A DNA stretch of 64,000 nt from Pseudomonas sp. GD03919 (lineage in GTDB: Bacteria; Pseudomonadota; Gammaproteobacteria; Pseudomonadales; Pseudomonadaceae). Made by a program: the position numbers and the translations under genes. Shown here piece by piece: positions 57,322 to 64,000 of this stretch. Under the pieces are notes generated by a model, which was given only the letters and a program-made list of their open reading frames with translations, was not told where the DNA came from and searched no databases. Location of the stretch: the NCBI RefSeq assembly GCF_029814935.1, contig NZ_CP104582.1, forward strand, positions 3,038,001 through 3,102,000, written 5' to 3'. Within the stretch, counting starts at the first letter, position 1. Each line of letters opens with the position of its first letter.

Positions 57322-58173
57322 CTACTCCACCCGCACGCTGGCAGTCATGCCGGCGCTTAGCACCATGCCATCCGGCACCTGATCGAGCTTGATGCGCACC
57401 GGAATACGCTGCGCCAGACGCACCCAGTTGAAGGTCGGCTCGACATCGGCCAGCAGTTGCCCATCCGGGCTGGCGTTGCGGTCGGTGATACCACGACTGA
57501 TGCTTTCCACCTCACCGCGAATCTGCTGATCACCGCCCATCAGCCAGACCTCCACCGGCGCGCCAACCTGTATTCGCGGCAGCTTGGTCTCCTCGAAATA
57601 CGCCTGTACGTAGAACGACTGGGTATCGACCAGCGCCATCACCGCCTGCCCGGCATTCACGTAGTTGCCCTGCGCCAGCACCAGGTTGGTGATCTGTCCA
57701 TCGCGCGGCGCTTGCACCTCGCTGCGTGCGAGGTTCAGCTCGGCCACACGCAGGTCAGCCTGCGCCTCGCGATATTCGCTGCGCGCCATCTCGGCGTTGA
57801 TCTGCGCATTTTCCAGCAGCTCGGCGCTGATCGCCTGGGCGCCCAGACGGGAACGGCGCGAGGCCTCGTGTTCTCGCAGACTCAACTGCTGGCGGCGAAT
57901 GTCCACCACAGCCTTGACTTTCTCCACCGCCGCCTGATAGCGGTCTCGGTCGATGGTCATCAGCAGATCGCCCGCCTTGACCTGCTGGTTGTCGTGCACC
58001 TTGAGCTCGACTACCCAGCCAGACACGTCCGGGGCGATGGTCACCACATCGGCGCGCACACGGGCGTCGCGCGTCCAGGGCGAGTACATATAGTGCTGCC
58101 AGATCCAGGAACCGGCGAAGATCGCCGCCGCCACCATGGCCAGGGTGATGCCGACGCGAATGGTCGAACGCAT
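57322..58173 (-). CDS. HlyD/EmrA-type membrane fusion protein, AaeA-like
   Basis: A 283-residue periplasmic adaptor with one N-terminal span (VGITLAMVAAAIFAGSWIW), a first lipoyl half (VTIAPDVSGWVVELKVHDNQ), a coiled-coil hairpin (RRQQLSLREHEASRRSRLGA), and a second lipoyl half (VQAPRDGQITNLVLAQGNYV). The start at 58173 is set by conservation. With DUF1656 and FUSC genes it forms the AaeXAB layout, which exports aromatic carboxylic acids in E. coli. Confidence 0.88.
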   Translation of the reverse strand: MRSTIRVGITLAMVAAAIFAGSWIWQHYMYSPWTRDARVRADVVTIAPDVSGWVVELKVHDNQQVKAGDLLMTIDRDRYQAAVEKVKAVVDIRRQQLSLREHEASRRSRLGAQAISAELLENAQINAEMARSEYREAQADLRVAELNLARSEVQAPRDGQITNLVLAQGNYVNAGQAVMALVDTQSFYVQAYFEETKLPRIQVGAPVEVWLMGGDQQIRGEVESISRGITDRNASPDGQLLADVEPTFNWVRLAQRIPVRIKLDQVPDGMVLSAGMTASVRVE

Positions 58174-58184
58174 GCTTTCTCTCC

Positions 58185-58388
58185 TCAATGCGCCAGGGCG
58201 ACCATCACGGCCGCCAGCACGCAGACATACAAGGCACAATCGAACAGGGCTTCGTGCCAGATCCAGCGCGACAGCCCGACGCGCTGCAACCCCAGGCGCA
58301 ACACGCCGGTCAGCAGCAGCGCCAATACCGCGTAGGCCGCCATCGGGCTCAGTAACACGCCGCCCAGCGACCATTCATGTAAACCCAT
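58185..58388 (-). CDS. DUF1656 small membrane protein, AaeX-like
   Basis: A 67-residue protein with two spans (GVLLSPMAAYAVLALLLTGV; ALFDCALYVCVLAAVMVAL) and a short WIWHEA loop between, as in AaeX. It starts inside the 3' end of the FUSC gene (14-base overlap) and precedes the HlyD gene by 11 bases. In E. coli AaeX is dispensable or of unclear role. Confidence 0.88.
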   Translation of the reverse strand: MGLHEWSLGGVLLSPMAAYAVLALLLTGVLRLGLQRVGLSRWIWHEALFDCALYVCVLAAVMVALAH

Positions 58389-60363
58389 TAGCCTCTCCTC
58401 TGAGCTGGCACCAGTGGCGCCAGCCGTTTTGCAATTGCAACAGCGCCGCTTCGGCCAGACGCTTGTCGATGCTCGGCGTGCAGGCGCGCAGGGCTTCCTG
58501 CAGTTCGGCCACCGGCGCGTTCAGATCGTCTTCACGGCCCGCTGCAGGACCACGTTCCAGCGCGTCCTCCAGGCGTTCCAGAAAGCGCTGCTGCGAACGA
58601 GCCAAACCGATATCGGCATTGGCCAGGCACTTGCGCAGGTGCAGCAGCTCGTCGCCCAGGTCGAGACCGGCGACGCCATCGTCCCAGCGGCTGCGCGCCT
58701 GGTCCGGCCGCGCCGGATAGTGCCGCGCCAGCTGCAGCAGACGGTCGGCCATGCGCCCGCCGAACCAGTTTTCGGCGCGGCCCAGGTCGCGACGAGTCAG
58801 ACGCCCGAGATCGGTCAGGATCGCCTGCATCAGGCGCCGCCCATGCCAGACCGGATTGCGCAGCACCACCAGCTTGAAGGCCATCACCGCGCAGCCCACG
58901 CCTATCAGCATGCCCGGCGCTTCATTGAGGAAGAATTCGACGTTGTAGCCGACACCCGGCGCCGGCAGGCAGAGCACGATGAAATGCAGACAGAAGGAAG
59001 TGGATGTGGCGGCCGTCGCCGGCTTGGCCATGCCCAACACACCGAAGAACAGCGGCACGCCCAGCACCATGCAGAGCATCACGAAGCCATCGATCTGCGG
59101 CATCAGAATCTGCCCGACGAAGAACGCCACCGGCAGCGCGTAGAAGATGCCACGCAGAAACATCATGCCGATCTGCGGCGCGGCTTCGAGCCGGGCGAAC
59201 AAACTGCACACGACACATGCCAGGAGCAGCGCGCCGATGGCATGGGTCCAGCCGGTGGCCAGCCAGAAGGCTGCCAGAACCAGAAAGGTCAAGGCGCTGC
59301 GCGAGCCATACACCAGTGCGCTCTGCCAGTCGTAATGCCAGGACAGGGCGCGCGGCGCATCGGTCGGTGCCCTGCCCTCCTCGACGGCGCGCAAGGCATG
59401 GCTCGCGTCCTCGACACGCAGCAGCAGCACCATCAAGCGCTCCAGACAGAGTTGCTGACCACTGCTCAGCTCTTCGTCCTGCGCTGCCTGGCGCAGTTGC
59501 TCGACCAACTCCGGCAAACCTGACGGTTGCCCCTGCTGCAGGCGCTCATCCACTACCTGCAGCCAGGGCGCAACAGCTTGTGCCTCGGTGCTGCTCAGTT
59601 GCCGCCACTGCCGCGCCACACCGCGGGCCAGGCGCAACATGCCGAGCAGATCGCGACTCAGCACCCGCAACGCAATGGCTCGCTGGCGGCCTTGCGCGCC
59701 CTCGAACCAGGCATGCTCACGCTGAGCATCGACGGCGACGATACGCGCCAGCACCTCCAGCAGCCCCTGGCGGGAGCCGGCCTCACCGGCCAGCGCCTGG
59801 CGCGATGCGACGACGCCGGCCTGCCACGTGTCTCGCGCCTGTTGCGCCAGTTGCCGCTCGACTCGCTGCGGCCAGAGCAAAGCGCTGCTCAGGGTGGCGC
59901 AGATGATGCCCAGGCAGATTTCCGTGCAGCGGGCGATGGCTTCGTCGAACACCACGTGTGGCTTGCCGATGGCCGGCAAGGCGATGATCGCGACCGTGTA
60001 GCCGGCCAGCACGAAGGAGTATGACCAGGCGCTGCGCAACATGGTCGAGGATGCCGTGCACAGCGCCAGCCACAAGGCGAACGCCAGCACGAACAACAGC
60101 GGCGCCTGGGCGAACAGCCCCATCATCACCACTGCCATGAAGGTGCCAACCAGCGTGCCGAGCAGTCGTGCCAGGCCCTTTTGCACCACCATGCCGGATA
60201 GCGGCTGGGCAACGATGAACGCGGTCATAAGTGCCCACTGCGGCTGCTCCAGGCCAAAACGCAGTGCGCACCACAATGCCAGACCACCGCCGAGCAGGGT
60301 CTTGATGGCGAATTGAACGGCTTGCGGGCTTGGTGCAAGGAACACCAGCAAGGAGTCACGCAC
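58375..60363 (-). CDS. FUSC-family inner-membrane efflux protein, AaeB-like
   Basis: A 662-residue protein with two blocks of spans (residues 18-160 and 350-480), each followed by a cytoplasmic helical region, the FUSC layout. It starts with GTG (MRDSLLVFLAPSPQAVQFA), with AGGTAG upstream; no ATG fits better. It is first in the FUSC-DUF1656-HlyD series. No MFS or outer-membrane partner is adjacent. Candidate substrates are aromatic acids, by analogy only. Confidence 0.9.
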   Translation of the reverse strand: MRDSLLVFLAPSPQAVQFAIKTLLGGGLALWCALRFGLEQPQWALMTAFIVAQPLSGMVVQKGLARLLGTLVGTFMAVVMMGLFAQAPLLFVLAFALWLALCTASSTMLRSAWSYSFVLAGYTVAIIALPAIGKPHVVFDEAIARCTEICLGIICATLSSALLWPQRVERQLAQQARDTWQAGVVASRQALAGEAGSRQGLLEVLARIVAVDAQREHAWFEGAQGRQRAIALRVLSRDLLGMLRLARGVARQWRQLSSTEAQAVAPWLQVVDERLQQGQPSGLPELVEQLRQAAQDEELSSGQQLCLERLMVLLLRVEDASHALRAVEEGRAPTDAPRALSWHYDWQSALVYGSRSALTFLVLAAFWLATGWTHAIGALLLACVVCSLFARLEAAPQIGMMFLRGIFYALPVAFFVGQILMPQIDGFVMLCMVLGVPLFFGVLGMAKPATAATSTSFCLHFIVLCLPAPGVGYNVEFFLNEAPGMLIGVGCAVMAFKLVVLRNPVWHGRRLMQAILTDLGRLTRRDLGRAENWFGGRMADRLLQLARHYPARPDQARSRWDDGVAGLDLGDELLHLRKCLANADIGLARSQQRFLERLEDALERGPAAGREDDLNAPVAELQEALRACTPSIDKRLAEAALLQLQNGWRHWCQLRGEANGFT

Positions 60364-60439
60364 GATGGCTACCTGAAGAAATCTCAGCTCTGAACATAGC
60401 TGTAGCGATTGGGTTCCGCCTCCGTGCGAAACTCAATTA

Positions 60440-60451
60440 TTAGCTAGCTAA
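60440..60451. promoter_or_regulatory. Perfect 12-bp palindrome before the FUSC gene
   Basis: TTAGCTAGCTAA in an AT-rich stretch (ATTATTAGCTAGCTAACTAT) lies 77 bases before the FUSC GTG. It is a plausible MarR- or TetR-type operator; no regulator gene is next to it. Confidence 0.5.
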
Positions 60452-60537
60452 CTATATCTGTCCAGAGGCGTGAGTACCTGCTACTCCAGGGTGCCTAACG
60501 AATCCGTGCTCTCGCCTGGGATGGCGAGCCAAAAAAA

Positions 60538-60556
60538 GGGCGACCGAAGTCGCCCG
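60538..60556 (-). terminator. Terminator of ccoM
   Basis: On the minus strand GGGCGAC-TTCG-GTCGCCC is followed by seven T. It stands 33 bases behind the ccoM stop. Confidence 0.88.
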
Positions 60557-60588
60557 AATTGCCTTGCGTGCCCAGTGAACTGGAAGGA

Positions 60589-60705
60589 TCAGCTCTGCTT
60601 GCGCTTGTGAGCATCCTTCCAGATGAAGTAACCAACGCCCCCGAAGAACGCGACCATCAGAAGTACGGTGCCGACTCCGGCGAGAACCACTGTATCGACG
60701 AACAT
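60589..60705 (-). CDS. ccoM: Small cbb3 cytochrome oxidase subunit CcoM
   Basis: A 38-residue single-span protein: MFVDTVVLAGVGTVLLM, FFGGVGYFIWKDAHKRKQS. Hydrophobic up to FIWKDAHK, then basic at the C-terminus. It matches the short subunit found in the Pseudomonas stutzeri cbb3 oxidase (CcoM), which helps assemble and stabilise the complex, and is not encoded in the main ccoNOQP operon. AGGAGG stands seven bases before the ATG, a strong terminator follows, and two Anr-type boxes precede it, fitting oxygen-limited expression. Called from pattern memory. Confidence 0.8.
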   Translation of the reverse strand: MFVDTVVLAGVGTVLLMVAFFGGVGYFIWKDAHKRKQS

Positions 60706-60771
60706 GGCTGCCTCCTGTTGTGCCTGTCTGTCTGGGATGGCTTCACGTTATCAGCGCTGGCGGTGGGAAAA

Positions 60772-60785
60772 TTGATCTGGGTCAA
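60772..60785 (-). promoter_or_regulatory. Anr/FNR-type box proximal to ccoM
   Basis: TTGATCTGGGTCAA on the plus strand; on the minus strand TTGACCCAGATCAA. This fits the TTGAT-N4-ATCAA consensus with one change. It lies 66 bases before the ccoM ATG. Confidence 0.7.
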
Positions 60786-60822
60786 TGGCCACAGAGCAGG
60801 TGTGGCCGGGCCTGGAGGAATA

Positions 60823-60836
60823 CTGACCCAGGTCAA
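60823..60836 (-). promoter_or_regulatory. Second Anr-type box, distal to ccoM
   Basis: CTGACCCAGGTCAA (minus: TTGACCTGGGTCAG) is a weaker match, about 118 bases before the ATG. The pair suggests two-site anaerobic control. Confidence 0.5.
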
Positions 60837-60904
60837 GAAATCGAGGGGGTTCGAGGCGGGGAACGCTGCACAACGGTGTGCGCAGCGGGAAGATCGGGGC
60901 GCTT

Positions 60905-61066
60905 TCAGCGCTTCTTGGGCTTGCTCTTGGACTTCTTCCTGGCCTTGCCCAGCGGCAGTACCTGCTCGAAGACCTGGCGCATCTCGTTGAGGCGCTTGTC
61001 GTTGAGATCGTGGATACGCTTGTCGCGCTCGGCGGCGAAATCGATCAGCTTGTCATCGTTGCTCAT
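60905..61066 (-). CDS. Small lysine-rich hypothetical protein
   Basis: A 53-residue protein (MSNDDKLIDFAAERDKRIHD ... LPLGKARKKSKSKPKKR). It is helical and ends in a basic tail, suggesting nucleic-acid contact; I recognise no domain. The start overlaps the alkB-like gene's stop (ATGA), so it is translated with that gene. Confidence 0.8.
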   Translation of the reverse strand: MSNDDKLIDFAAERDKRIHDLNDKRLNEMRQVFEQVLPLGKARKKSKSKPKKR

Positions 61067-61662
61067 AGCGGAAACCGGATCAGGCGAAAGGTCAGGTTCA
61101 GGCGGGGTGCGCCGGCTTGGCGCGTCTTCGCCACTTGATGTTGCCAATGATGCTGGGTTGGCCCACGCATGACCAGTAGCGAGGCGTGCTCCAGCGTCAG
61201 CGAATGCTCGATGCGCGTGCTGCCAACGCGGCGCAGATCGAAGCGCCGGCTGCCGCCCAGATTGAGCGAGGCGATCAACGGATTGCGCCCCAGCTCCGGC
61301 TCGGCATCGCTGTGCCAGCCCATGGAGTCCTGGCCGTCGCGGTAATGATTGAGCAGCACGGCATTGAGCGATTGCCCGACTTCTTTCTCGATCCGTTGGC
61401 GAATCTCGTTCAACAGCGGCGTCCAGGGCAAGGGCTCGTGGATCTTCCCGGAATAGCGGTAACGCGCCTCGGGGTCGCCATACCAGGCCGTCAGCCGTGG
61501 CGTGCGGTGGTAACGGCCGTGGATGAACAGCTCCGGCTGCTGCCAGGGCGTCTGCTCGACCAGCATATGCAGCCAGTTATCGGCGAGCGCGGGGTCGACC
61601 CAGCCGGGCAGATAATCCAGCTCGGCATCGGCAAGTACGGGCAAGGGGTCGGCGAACAGCAT
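61063..61662 (-). CDS. AlkB-family 2-oxoglutarate/iron dioxygenase
   Basis: A 199-residue dioxygenase of the AlkB family that may remove alkyl groups from nucleic acids. The iron ligands appear in SMGWHSDAEPELG (His, Asp) and HHWQHQVAKT (His); RLNLTFRLIRF holds the Arg that binds 2-oxoglutarate. The order NHYRDGQDSMGWHSDAE is closest to the ALKBH2/3-like group, not to the Ada-linked AlkB. No ada gene is adjacent. Confidence 0.9.
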   Translation of the reverse strand: MLFADPLPVLADAELDYLPGWVDPALADNWLHMLVEQTPWQQPELFIHGRYHRTPRLTAWYGDPEARYRYSGKIHEPLPWTPLLNEIRQRIEKEVGQSLNAVLLNHYRDGQDSMGWHSDAEPELGRNPLIASLNLGGSRRFDLRRVGSTRIEHSLTLEHASLLVMRGPTQHHWQHQVAKTRQAGAPRLNLTFRLIRFPL

Positions 61663-61696
61663 GACGATCTACATGAACGAGAATGAAAGGAGTGTC

Positions 61697-61990
61697 TCAG
61701 ACTTCAACGTCTACCCACAGCCCTTGCCTGGGCAGATCACCTAGCGCTTGCTCCACCTCTTCCGGTTCGGCCTCAGCCAGTTGCTCGGGGGTGTAGCCGC
61801 GCCGCTGGCGGCGGCGCTGTTCTTCGCGCAGCAGCTCCTCGGTTTCCTGAGGGTGGCGCTTGTCGAGGCTAAGCGCACTTTCCTTGGCGCTGCCTTCGGC
61901 CGGGGTCACCGGAGGAATCTCGGGCTTGGGCTTGATCACGTCCTGCGTGGCAGTGACCGGCACCAGGCTATGGGGGATAGGCGGTAGCAC
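61697..61990 (-). CDS. Conserved hypothetical protein, 97 residues
   Basis: A soluble, polar protein with an N-terminal Pro-rich part (KPKPEIPPVTPAEG) and a helical charged region (QETEELLREEQRRRQRRGYT). No domain recognised. From memory a similar gene lies between the alkB-like gene and rapA in P. aeruginosa, so conserved synteny supports its being real. Confidence 0.75.
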   Translation of the reverse strand: MLPPIPHSLVPVTATQDVIKPKPEIPPVTPAEGSAKESALSLDKRHPQETEELLREEQRRRQRRGYTPEQLAEAEPEEVEQALGDLPRQGLWVDVEV

Positions 61991-62156
61991 GTTGCAGCAC
62001 CTCCTTTGGTCAGGCTGTCGGCCCCGTGAGCCGCGACTTTAGCCGGTGCTCGCTACACTTTTGACTAAGCCGCACGGCAATAGTGCCATGACCGCTTTGG
62101 CCGTGGCGCTGCATCCGTTACCATAGCCGGCTTTTTCACGCGGGAGACAGACAGGC

Positions 62157-64000
62157 ATGGCGCAATATCAACCGGGGCAACGCTGGATCAGTGACAGCGA
62201 AGCGGAATTGGGTCTGGGCACCATCCTCGCCGAGGACGGCCGCCTGCTCACCGTGCTCTACCCGGCCACCGGCGAAACCCGCCAGTACGCTACGCGCAAT
62301 GCCCCGTTGACCCGTGTACGCTTCGCCCCGGGTGACGAGATCACCCATTTCGAGGGTTGGAAGCTCACCGTGCAGGAAGTCGAGGACGTCGACGGCCTGC
62401 TGGTCTACCACGGCCTCGATGCCCAGCATAAACCGGTCACCATGCCGGAAACTCAGCTGTCGAACTTCATCCAGTTCCGCCTGGCCAGCGACCGCCTGTT
62501 CGCCGGCCAGATCGACCCGCTGGCCTGGTTCGCCCTGCGTTACCACAGCCTGGAACACAACAGCCGCCTGCTGCAGTCGTCCCTCTGGGGCCTGGGCGGC
62601 GCGCGCGCGCAACCGATTGCACACCAGCTGCACATCGCCCGTGAAGTGGCTGACCGTATCGCCCCGCGCGTACTGCTGGCCGACGAAGTGGGCCTGGGCA
62701 AGACCATCGAAGCCGGCCTGGTGATTCATCGCCAGCTGCTCTCCGGTCGCGCCAGCCGCGTGCTGATCCTGGTGCCGGAAAACCTGCAGCACCAGTGGCT
62801 GGTGGAGATGCGCCGTCGCTTCAACCTCGATGTAGCCCTGTTCGACGCCGAGCGCTTCATGGAAAGCGACGCCAGCAACCCCTTCGAGGATTGCCAGCTG
62901 GCACTGGTCGCCCTGGAGTGGCTGAAGGACGACGACAACGCCCAGGACGCGCTGTTCGCCGCCGGCTGGGACCTGCTAGTGGTCGACGAAGCCCACCACC
63001 TGGTCTGGCACCCGGAGCAAGCCAGCGCCGAATACGCGCTGGTCGAGCAACTGGCCGAGATCATCCCCGGCGTGCTGCTGCTCACCGCCACCCCGGAACA
63101 GCTCGGCCAGGACAGCCACTTCGCCCGCCTGCGTCTGCTCGACCCGGCCCGTTTCCACGACCTGCAAGCCTTCCGCGCCGAAAGCAGCCAGTACCGCCCG
63201 GTGGCCGAAGCCGTGCAGGAGCTGCTCGACCAGGGCACGCTCAGCGCCCAGGCGCGCGACGCCATCGGCGGCTTCCTCGGCGACGAAGGTCGCGAACTGC
63301 TGGACGCCATCGACGGCGGCGACGAAGAAGCCCGCGCCCGCCTGGTACGCGAGCTACTCGATCGCCACGGCACCGGTCGCCTGCTGTTCCGTAACACGCG
63401 CGCCGCCGTGCAGGGTTTTCCCGAGCGCGAACTGCACCCCTACCCGCTGCCGAGCCCGGACGAATACCTGGAGCTGCCGATCGGCGAGCACGCCGAGCTG
63501 TACCCGGAAGTCAGTTACCAGGCGCAGGAAGAGATCGACGAAGAGCAACGCTGGTGGCGCATCGACCCGCGCGTCGAGTGGCTGATCGACACCCTGAAGA
63601 TGCTGAAGAAATTCAAGGTGCTGGTGATCTGTGCCCACGCCGAAACCGCGCTGGATCTGGAAGACGCCCTGCGCGTGCGCTCCGGCATACCGGCCACGGT
63701 GTTCCATGAAGGCATGAGCATCCTCGAACGCGACCGTGCCGCTGCTTACTTCGCCGACGAAGAATTCGGCGCGCAGGTGCTGATCTGCTCGGAAATCGGC
63801 TCCGAAGGCCGCAACTTCCAGTTCGCCCATCATCTGGTACTGTTCGACCTGCCGGCCCACCCGGACCTGCTCGAACAGCGTATCGGCCGTCTCGACCGCA
63901 TCGGCCAGAAACACCGCATCCAGCTGCACGTGCCGTACCTGGAAAACAGCCCGCAGGAGCGCCTGTACCAGTGGTATCACCAGGCGCTGAACGCCTTCCT
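62157..64000 (+). CDS. rapA: RNA polymerase-associated helicase RapA (partial, runs off the window end)
   Basis: RapA is a Swi2/Snf2-type ATPase that recycles RNA polymerase. The window holds the first 614 codons: N-terminal Tudor-like domain region ([20 protein letters not shown]), Walker [16 protein letters not shown] near residue 175, DEAH as [10 protein letters not shown] near 275, and the helicase C-half with [20 protein letters not shown] near residue 545. The frame is open to the last base. AGACAG before the start gives a modest Shine-Dalgarno. Confidence 0.97.
   Translation, partial: MAQYQPGQRWISDSEAELGLGTILAEDGRLLTVLYPATGETRQYATRNAPLTRVRFAPGDEITHFEGWKLTVQEVEDVDGLLVYHGLDAQHKPVTMPETQLSNFIQFRLASDRLFAGQIDPLAWFALRYHSLEHNSRLLQSSLWGLGGARAQPIAHQLHIAREVADRIAPRVLLADEVGLGKTIEAGLVIHRQLLSGRASRVLILVPENLQHQWLVEMRRRFNLDVALFDAERFMESDASNPFEDCQLALVALEWLKDDDNAQDALFAAGWDLLVVDEAHHLVWHPEQASAEYALVEQLAEIIPGVLLLTATPEQLGQDSHFARLRLLDPARFHDLQAFRAESSQYRPVAEAVQELLDQGTLSAQARDAIGGFLGDEGRELLDAIDGGDEEARARLVRELLDRHGTGRLLFRNTRAAVQGFPERELHPYPLPSPDEYLELPIGEHAELYPEVSYQAQEEIDEEQRWWRIDPRVEWLIDTLKMLKKFKVLVICAHAETALDLEDALRVRSGIPATVFHEGMSILERDRAAAYFADEEFGAQVLICSEIGSEGRNFQFAHHLVLFDLPAHPDLLEQRIGRLDRIGQKHRIQLHVPYLENSPQERLYQWYHQALNAF

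Overview
This window is a high-GC gammaproteobacterial chromosome segment, almost certainly from a Pseudomonas of the mendocina/oleovorans/stutzeri type. Reasons, from memory of Pseudomonas genomes: the cdsA-uppS-frr-pyrH-tsf-rpsB-map-glnD-dapC-dapD block, a fadD2-fadD1 tandem beside a monoacylglycerol-lipase-like gene and phaJ1, a beta-ketoacyl-ACP synthase III (KAS III) beside an ECF sigma gene, GTAGGAGC-type REP repeats, and the small cbb3-oxidase subunit CcoM. No rRNA, tRNA or CRISPR array was seen.

Layout. 1-8.4 kb is core biosynthesis: phospholipid and isoprenoid-lipid genes, ribosome recycling, UMP kinase, EF-Ts and S2 on the minus strand, with map and glnD divergent on the plus strand. 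8.4-9.0 kb is a dead chemoreceptor gene. 9.0-17.7 kb holds three succinylase-branch lysine genes (dapC, dapD, dapE), an ArsC/Spx-like YffB, the sulfur-relay pair csdA-csdE, and tcdA, separated from csdAE by a fused double pseudogene, then rlmA. 18-23 kb has a cold-shock gene and a four-gene Gld-like ABC export operon. 23.2-25 kb is scarred: the 3' end of an integron-type integrase, a frameshifted ECF sigma gene, then an intact KAS III. 25-31 kb holds housekeeping and transport genes.

31-39.3 kb is bracketed by two near-identical 176/177-bp inverted-repeat elements (MITE-like, same orientation). It contains a CitMHS transporter, a decayed chemoreceptor piece, a hydrolase and a complete arsRBCH operon. 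39.7-53.2 kb has hrpA, a DMT transporter, an intact chemoreceptor, fadD1, fadD2, a lipase-like hydrolase and phaJ1. Directly downstream of the fadD1 terminator sits an apparently full-length group II intron without a reverse-transcriptase gene, with features of class C. 53.4-57.1 kb is a codB-pucR-codA cytosine operon preceded by two perfect dyads. 57.3-60.4 kb is an AaeXAB-like efflux operon. 60.6-64 kb holds ccoM with two Anr-type boxes, an AlkB-family gene with small partners, and the 5' part of rapA, which runs off the window.

Themes: (i) lysine/peptidoglycan precursor supply beside lipid-carrier synthesis; (ii) fatty-acid activation (FadD1/2), a KAS III able in principle to recycle beta-oxidation intermediates, and PhaJ1 linking fatty acids to polyester precursors; (iii) genome wear, with several pseudogenes, many REP-like hairpins, a MITE pair and a group II intron, concentrated between conserved blocks. 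The strongest candidates for follow-up are the ORF-less group II intron, the MITE-bounded arsenic segment, the integrase scar, and ccoM with its Anr boxes.
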